A stretch of 17,619 nucleotides of DNA from Omnitrophica WOR_2 bacterium RIFCSPLOWO2_12_FULL_51_8 (GTDB taxonomy: Bacteria > Omnitrophota > Gorgyraeia > Gygaellales > Profunditerraquicolaceae). Within the stretch, counting starts at the first letter, position 1; each line of letters starts with the position of its first letter. This document shows positions 14,710-17,619 of the stretch, piece after piece. The translations under genes and the position numbers were made by a program. The notes beneath the pieces were generated by a model. The model ran no database searches. It was not told where the DNA came from and saw only the letters and a program-made list of their open reading frames with translations. The DNA lies in assembly GCA_001805895.1 (NCBI GenBank), contig MHHD01000049.1, forward strand, positions 1 through 17,619, in the 5' to 3' direction.

Positions 14710-17539
14710 CTTCCACCGCCTTTAGTTTGGAAAGCGTGTTTTTAAGTTCCTTTAATTTCGCCTTTTCATTCTCTACGATTTCGGCGGGGGCGCGCCGGAT
14801 AAAATCGGTTTTTGCCAATACCGCCTCCTTAGCCTTAATCGCGGAAATTGTTTCTTTGATCCTGCCGGTTAATTTCTCTTTGTATTGCCCGGCGCCGTTT
14901 ACCCCGGCAAGAGGAATAACTACGTGCAGGCCAAGGGCTATCGCTGCGTATTCATGTTCCTGCCGGGCGTAATGTTCTTCGATGCGCAATTCATTCAATT
15001 TAGCCAGTGTCTTTATCTGCCCGGACATCGCCTCCAATAAACCCCGCTTCTGTCTGCTGGCCAAGCAGACTCTGACCGGAATATCCGCCTGCAGGGGGAT
15101 TCCCAGTTCTGAGCGCATATTCCGGACCAAGGTGATTACGTCAAATACCAGACACATTTCTTTTTCTACCTCTTTATCAATAATCTGTTCCTGCACGTGC
15201 GGCCAAGGTTCGGTCATAATGCTTCTCAGTTTAGGTGGGACAGTCCCCTCCTGAGGGAACACTGGAGGAGACTGTCCCCATGACCCGAGCCGCTGCCAAA
15301 TCTCCTCGGTGATAAAGGGCATTAGCGGATGCAGCGCCCTTAAAGACTTTTCCAGCGCCTTGTACATCACTAACTGATTCTCCGAGTTCTTCAGATCAAC
15401 TTTGATCATTTCCAGGTACCAGTCGCAGAATTCGTGCCAGAAGAAGGAGTAGAGTAAGTTTGCCGCCTCGTTAAATTTATAAGCGCCCAAAGAACGGTTT
15501 ACTTCCTTGAGCGCCGCATAAAACCTGCTCAATATCCAGCGGTTGATGCGGCTAAGTTTATTTTTGCTGAAGAATACGGATAAGTCTTCATTCTTATACC
15601 CTGGGTCCAGGTTCATCAGGATAAAACGCGAGGCATTCCAGATCTTATTGGCAAAATTCCTGCCCTGTTCGAACCTTTCCTTGGATAAATAGACATCTTG
15701 TCCCTGAGCAGTCAGGGAGACTAAGCTGAAACGCAAGGCATCCGCCCCGTATTCAGCGATAATTTCCAGGGGATCGATAATATTGCCTAAGGATTTGGAC
15801 ATTTTCTTGCCTTCGATATCGCGCACCGTGCCGTGGATATAGACATCGCGAAAAGGCTTCTTGCCGATGAAGGCAAACCCGGCCATAATCATCCGGGCGA
15901 CCCAGAAGAAGATGATCTCAGGGGCGGTGACTAAGACTGAGGTGGGATAGAAATATTCAATGTCACTTGGTGAAGGGTGAAGGGTGGATGGTGAAGGGTG
16001 GATTTTGTCTATCCTTGACCCTATATTCGGCCAGCCGAGAGTGGCAAAGGGCCAGAGCCAGCTCGAGAACCAGGTATCTAAGACGTCTTCGTCCTGATAG
16101 ATATCGCTTGAGCCGCACACGGGGCATTTCTCCGGCCTTGTCCGCGACGCAATAACGCCCTTTGGCTTATCGCTTATCGCTAATCGCTTATCGTTATCTT
16201 TAATGTCGATATGCGATATGCAATTCTTGCAATAATACACCGGCAGACGATGCCCCCACCAGATTTGCCTTGAGATACACCAGTCCTGGATATTCTCCAT
16301 CCAGTTCAGGTATACCTTAGTCCAGCGCTTGGGATAAAATTTAATTTTGCCTTTTTTGACCGCCTCGATCGCCGGCCCCGCCAAAGGTTTCATCTTCACG
16401 AACCATTGCTTAGAGAGATACGGTTCGATTAATGTATGGCAGCGGTAGCAATGCCCGGCGGATAACTGGTGCGGCTGGACTTTTTCCAGCAGCCCCTTTT
16501 CTTTTAAATCTTCCAGAATGACTTCGCGGGCCTCAAACCTGTCCATGTCTTTGTAGTCAGCGGCATTTTCGTTCATCCGGCCATCCGGGCGCATCACCTT
16601 GATAAATTCTAAGCCATGCTTTTTACCCAGGCCGTAATCATTGGGGTCATGCGCCGGAGTTACCTTGACTGCCCCGGTGCCGAATTCCATATCCACCATG
16701 TTATCGGCGATAATTTTTATTTCCCGGTTTACCAAAGGCAAAATCAGCGTCCTGCCGATAAAATGCTTATAACGTTTGTCTTTGGGGTTAACCGCCACCG
16801 CCGTATCGCCGAGCATTGTTTCCGGGCGGGTAGTTGCTACGACAATGTATTCGTCGTGGGCCGTGGGCCGTGGGCCGCGGGTCTTAGTTAGACCAAAGAC
16901 ACAGGACACATGACCCACGACCAAAGGATATTTAATGTAATACAAGTTACCCTTCAGCTCCCTATGCGGCGCTTCCTCGTCGGAAAGCGCGGTCTGGCAG
17001 CGCGGGCACCAGTTAATAATATAAGTTCCTCTATAGATCAGCCCTAATTCAAAAAGCCTGATAAAGACCTCGACTACGGCTTTGGAGTACTCTTCATCCA
17101 TGGTGAATCTGGCGCGGCTCCAGTCACAGGAAGCGCCTAATTTTTTCAGTTGTTTGATAATAGTTGAGCCGTATTGCTCTCTCCACTGCCAGACGCGTTC
17201 GATAAATTTCTCCCTGCCCAGGTCCTGGCGTCTTAGCTTTTCCTTGGCAAGCGCCTTTTCCACCACATTCTGCGTGGCAATGCCGGCGTGGTCAGTGCCG
17301 GGTATCCAGAGCGCTGCGCAGCCAAGCATGCGGTGGTAACGGATTAAAATATCCTGGATAGTATTATTTAGGGCGTGGCCCATATGTAAAATACCGGTAA
17401 CGTTTGGCGGCGGGATAACTATGCAGAATGGTTTTTTGGCGGGGCCGGCCTGTGCGGAAAATAAACCGCGCTCCTCCCAGAACTGATACCACCTGTCTTC
17501 TGCTTCTTTGGGATTGTAACGGGCGGGAATTTCATTCAT
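14696..17539 (-). CDS. valS: Valyl-tRNA synthetase with four in-frame repeat insertions, 947 aa
   Basis: This class Ia synthetase charges tRNA-Val and hydrolyses mischarged Thr-tRNA-Val. HMGH (52-55) and KMSKS (579-583) bind ATP; ATTRPETMLGDTAVAV (235-250) is the CP1 editing site; YYCKNC/CPVCG (C437, C440, C472, C475) form a zinc knuckle; DEDVLDTWFSS, the anticodon domain and a C-terminal coiled coil (about 885-947) follow. Four stretches look foreign to the family and coincide with repeats in the DNA: residues about 207-228, 441-458, 508-525 and 753-772. Removing them would leave about 869 residues, close to common bacterial ValRS lengths. All keep the frame and spare the catalytic motifs, so the enzyme is probably active. 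The ATG at 17539 lies inside the last codons of the upstream gene, an 8-base overlap. Confidence 0.98.
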   Translation of the reverse strand: MNEIPARYNPKEAEDRWYQFWEERGLFSAQAGPAKKPFCIVIPPPNVTGILHMGHALNNTIQDILIRYHRMLGCAALWIPGTDHAGIATQNVVEKALAKEKLRRQDLGREKFIERVWQWREQYGSTIIKQLKKLGASCDWSRARFTMDEEYSKAVVEVFIRLFELGLIYRGTYIINWCPRCQTALSDEEAPHRELKGNLYYIKYPLVVGHVSCVFGLTKTRGPRPTAHDEYIVVATTRPETMLGDTAVAVNPKDKRYKHFIGRTLILPLVNREIKIIADNMVDMEFGTGAVKVTPAHDPNDYGLGKKHGLEFIKVMRPDGRMNENAADYKDMDRFEAREVILEDLKEKGLLEKVQPHQLSAGHCYRCHTLIEPYLSKQWFVKMKPLAGPAIEAVKKGKIKFYPKRWTKVYLNWMENIQDWCISRQIWWGHRLPVYYCKNCISHIDIKDNDKRLAISDKPKGVIASRTRPEKCPVCGSSDIYQDEDVLDTWFSSWLWPFATLGWPNIGSRIDKIHPSPSTLHPSPSDIEYFYPTSVLVTAPEIIFFWVARMIMAGFAFIGKKPFRDVYIHGTVRDIEGKKMSKSLGNIIDPLEIIAEYGADALRFSLVSLTAQGQDVYLSKERFEQGRNFANKIWNASRFILMNLDPGYKNEDLSVFFSKNKLSRINRWILSRFYAALKEVNRSLGAYKFNEAANLLYSFFWHEFCDWYLEMIKVDLKNSENQLVMYKALEKSLRALHPLMPFITEEIWQRLGSWGQSPPVFPQEGTVPPKLRSIMTEPWPHVQEQIIDKEVEKEMCLVFDVITLVRNMRSELGIPLQADIPVRVCLASRQKRGLLEAMSGQIKTLAKLNELRIEEHYARQEHEYAAIALGLHVVIPLAGVNGAGQYKEKLTGRIKETISAIKAKEAVLAKTDFIRRAPAEIVENEKAKLKELKNTLSKLKAVEDALK
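15237..15278. repeat. valS insertion D: long palindrome
   Basis: Arms 15237-15251 and 15264-15278 (GGGACAGTC... and ...GACTGTCCC) pair at 14 of 15 positions around a 12-base loop. It encodes most of residues 753-772 in the anticodon-binding region, between EEIWQRL and IMTEPWP, which are near neighbours in ordinary ValRS. Confidence 0.9.
15969..16003. repeat. valS insertion C: five heptamers
   Basis: Five 7-base units in a row, in the order GGTGAAG, GGTGAAG, GGTGGAT, GGTGAAG, GGTGGAT. On the coding strand they give HPSPSTLHPSPS (514-525), placed between LGWP and EYFYPTSVLVTAPE. Confidence 0.95.
16166..16220. repeat. valS insertion B: heptamers arranged as an inverted repeat
   Basis: Four CTTATCG units (16166-16193, one substitution) are followed after 13 bases by two CGATATG units (16207-16220). 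The second set is the near reverse complement of the first (12 of 14 against the first two units). It encodes residues about 441-458, between the two CxxC halves of the zinc knuckle. Confidence 0.93.
16854..16920. repeat. valS insertion A: 67-bp element with heptamers and inverted ends
   Basis: TCGTGGG (16854-16860) and CCCACGA (16914-16920) are inverted ends. Three exact CGTGGGC heptamers lie at 16855-16875, then a degenerate fourth. GGTCT-TAGTT-AGACC forms a small hairpin at 16880-16894. It encodes residues 207-228, between YPL and DEYIVVATTRPE at the entry of the editing domain. Confidence 0.93.
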
Positions 17540-17619
17540 CTACGTTTGCTTTATCCTTCAATAATTTATATTCTACGCTATCCACCAGTGCTTGCCAGCT
17601 GGCTTCAATGATGTTCTCC
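17532..17619 (-). CDS. cimA: C-terminal end of a citramalate/isopropylmalate synthase-like protein
   Basis: Only the last 28 codons are in the window, with a TGA stop at 17532-17534 that overlaps the valS start by 8 bases. The segment ENIIEASWQALVDSVEYKLL closely matches what I remember as the C-terminal end of CimA-type citramalate synthases (LeuA-related, pyruvate plus acetyl-CoA to citramalate, in isoleucine synthesis). The catalytic TIM barrel would lie beyond the right edge. The overlap indicates that it is cotranscribed with valS. Confidence 0.8.
   Translation of the reverse strand, partial: ENIIEASWQALVDSVEYKLLKDKANVDE

Noticed and set aside
15969..16220. Repeats in valS as a possible CRISPR array
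   Set aside because: Units are only 7 bases, directly adjacent and translated; there are no spacers or cas genes.
1..17619. tRNA, rRNA or riboswitch genes
   Set aside because: I saw no cloverleaf, rRNA core or known riboswitch signature on either strand. In particular no T-box is visible for valS, which starts inside the upstream gene.

Overview
The window is a bacterial chromosomal segment with dense, mostly minus-strand genes. It carries a CIRCE/HrcA-type groESL operon, a bacterial valS-nadC-uvrB-coaX housekeeping run, and very large secreted multidomain proteins with beta-helix, LamG, gingipain-fold and dockerin-like parts. The style fits an uncultured PVC-like lineage, possibly Candidatus Omnitrophota. 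That placement is inference from protein style only, because no rRNA or other marker is present.

Layout, left to right. (1) 1-3106 (-): the N-terminal 1035 residues of a huge secreted protein (beta-helix, glycosidase-like barrel, LamG) that runs off the left edge. (2) 3236-5986 (-): a second secreted protein with SGNH-like, cadherin-like, FN3 and gingipain-fold domains and a dockerin-like end. Its leader and signal-peptide DNA is a near copy of that of gene 1. (3) 5987-6424: an intergenic region with two adjacent strong hairpins and the groESL terminator. (4) 6425-8370 (-): groES-groEL. (5) 8425-8499: CIRCE plus a 49-bp quasi-palindromic divergent promoter whose two arms share one -35 element. 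(6) 8520-9359 (+): a membrane-attached GGDEF protein. (7) 9368-17619 (-): an overlapping operon-like run cimA (3' end only), valS, nadC, uvrB, coaX and a GT-C/TPR membrane protein. Neighbours overlap by 1 to 20 bases or are about 11 bases apart, so translational coupling is likely.

The most unusual observation is in the housekeeping run. valS holds four separate short repeat or palindrome insertions, all in frame, three of them heptanucleotide tandem arrays. The 3' end of coaX is extended by a cluster of three 8-3-8 hairpins that is translated as a C-terminal tail. This resembles the logic of Rickettsia palindromic elements or cyanobacterial heptamer repeats, in which mobile or expanding small repeats are tolerated inside essential proteins. 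A second notable point is the mirror-like promoter that couples a heat-shock chaperonin operon to a cyclic-di-GMP-type enzyme.
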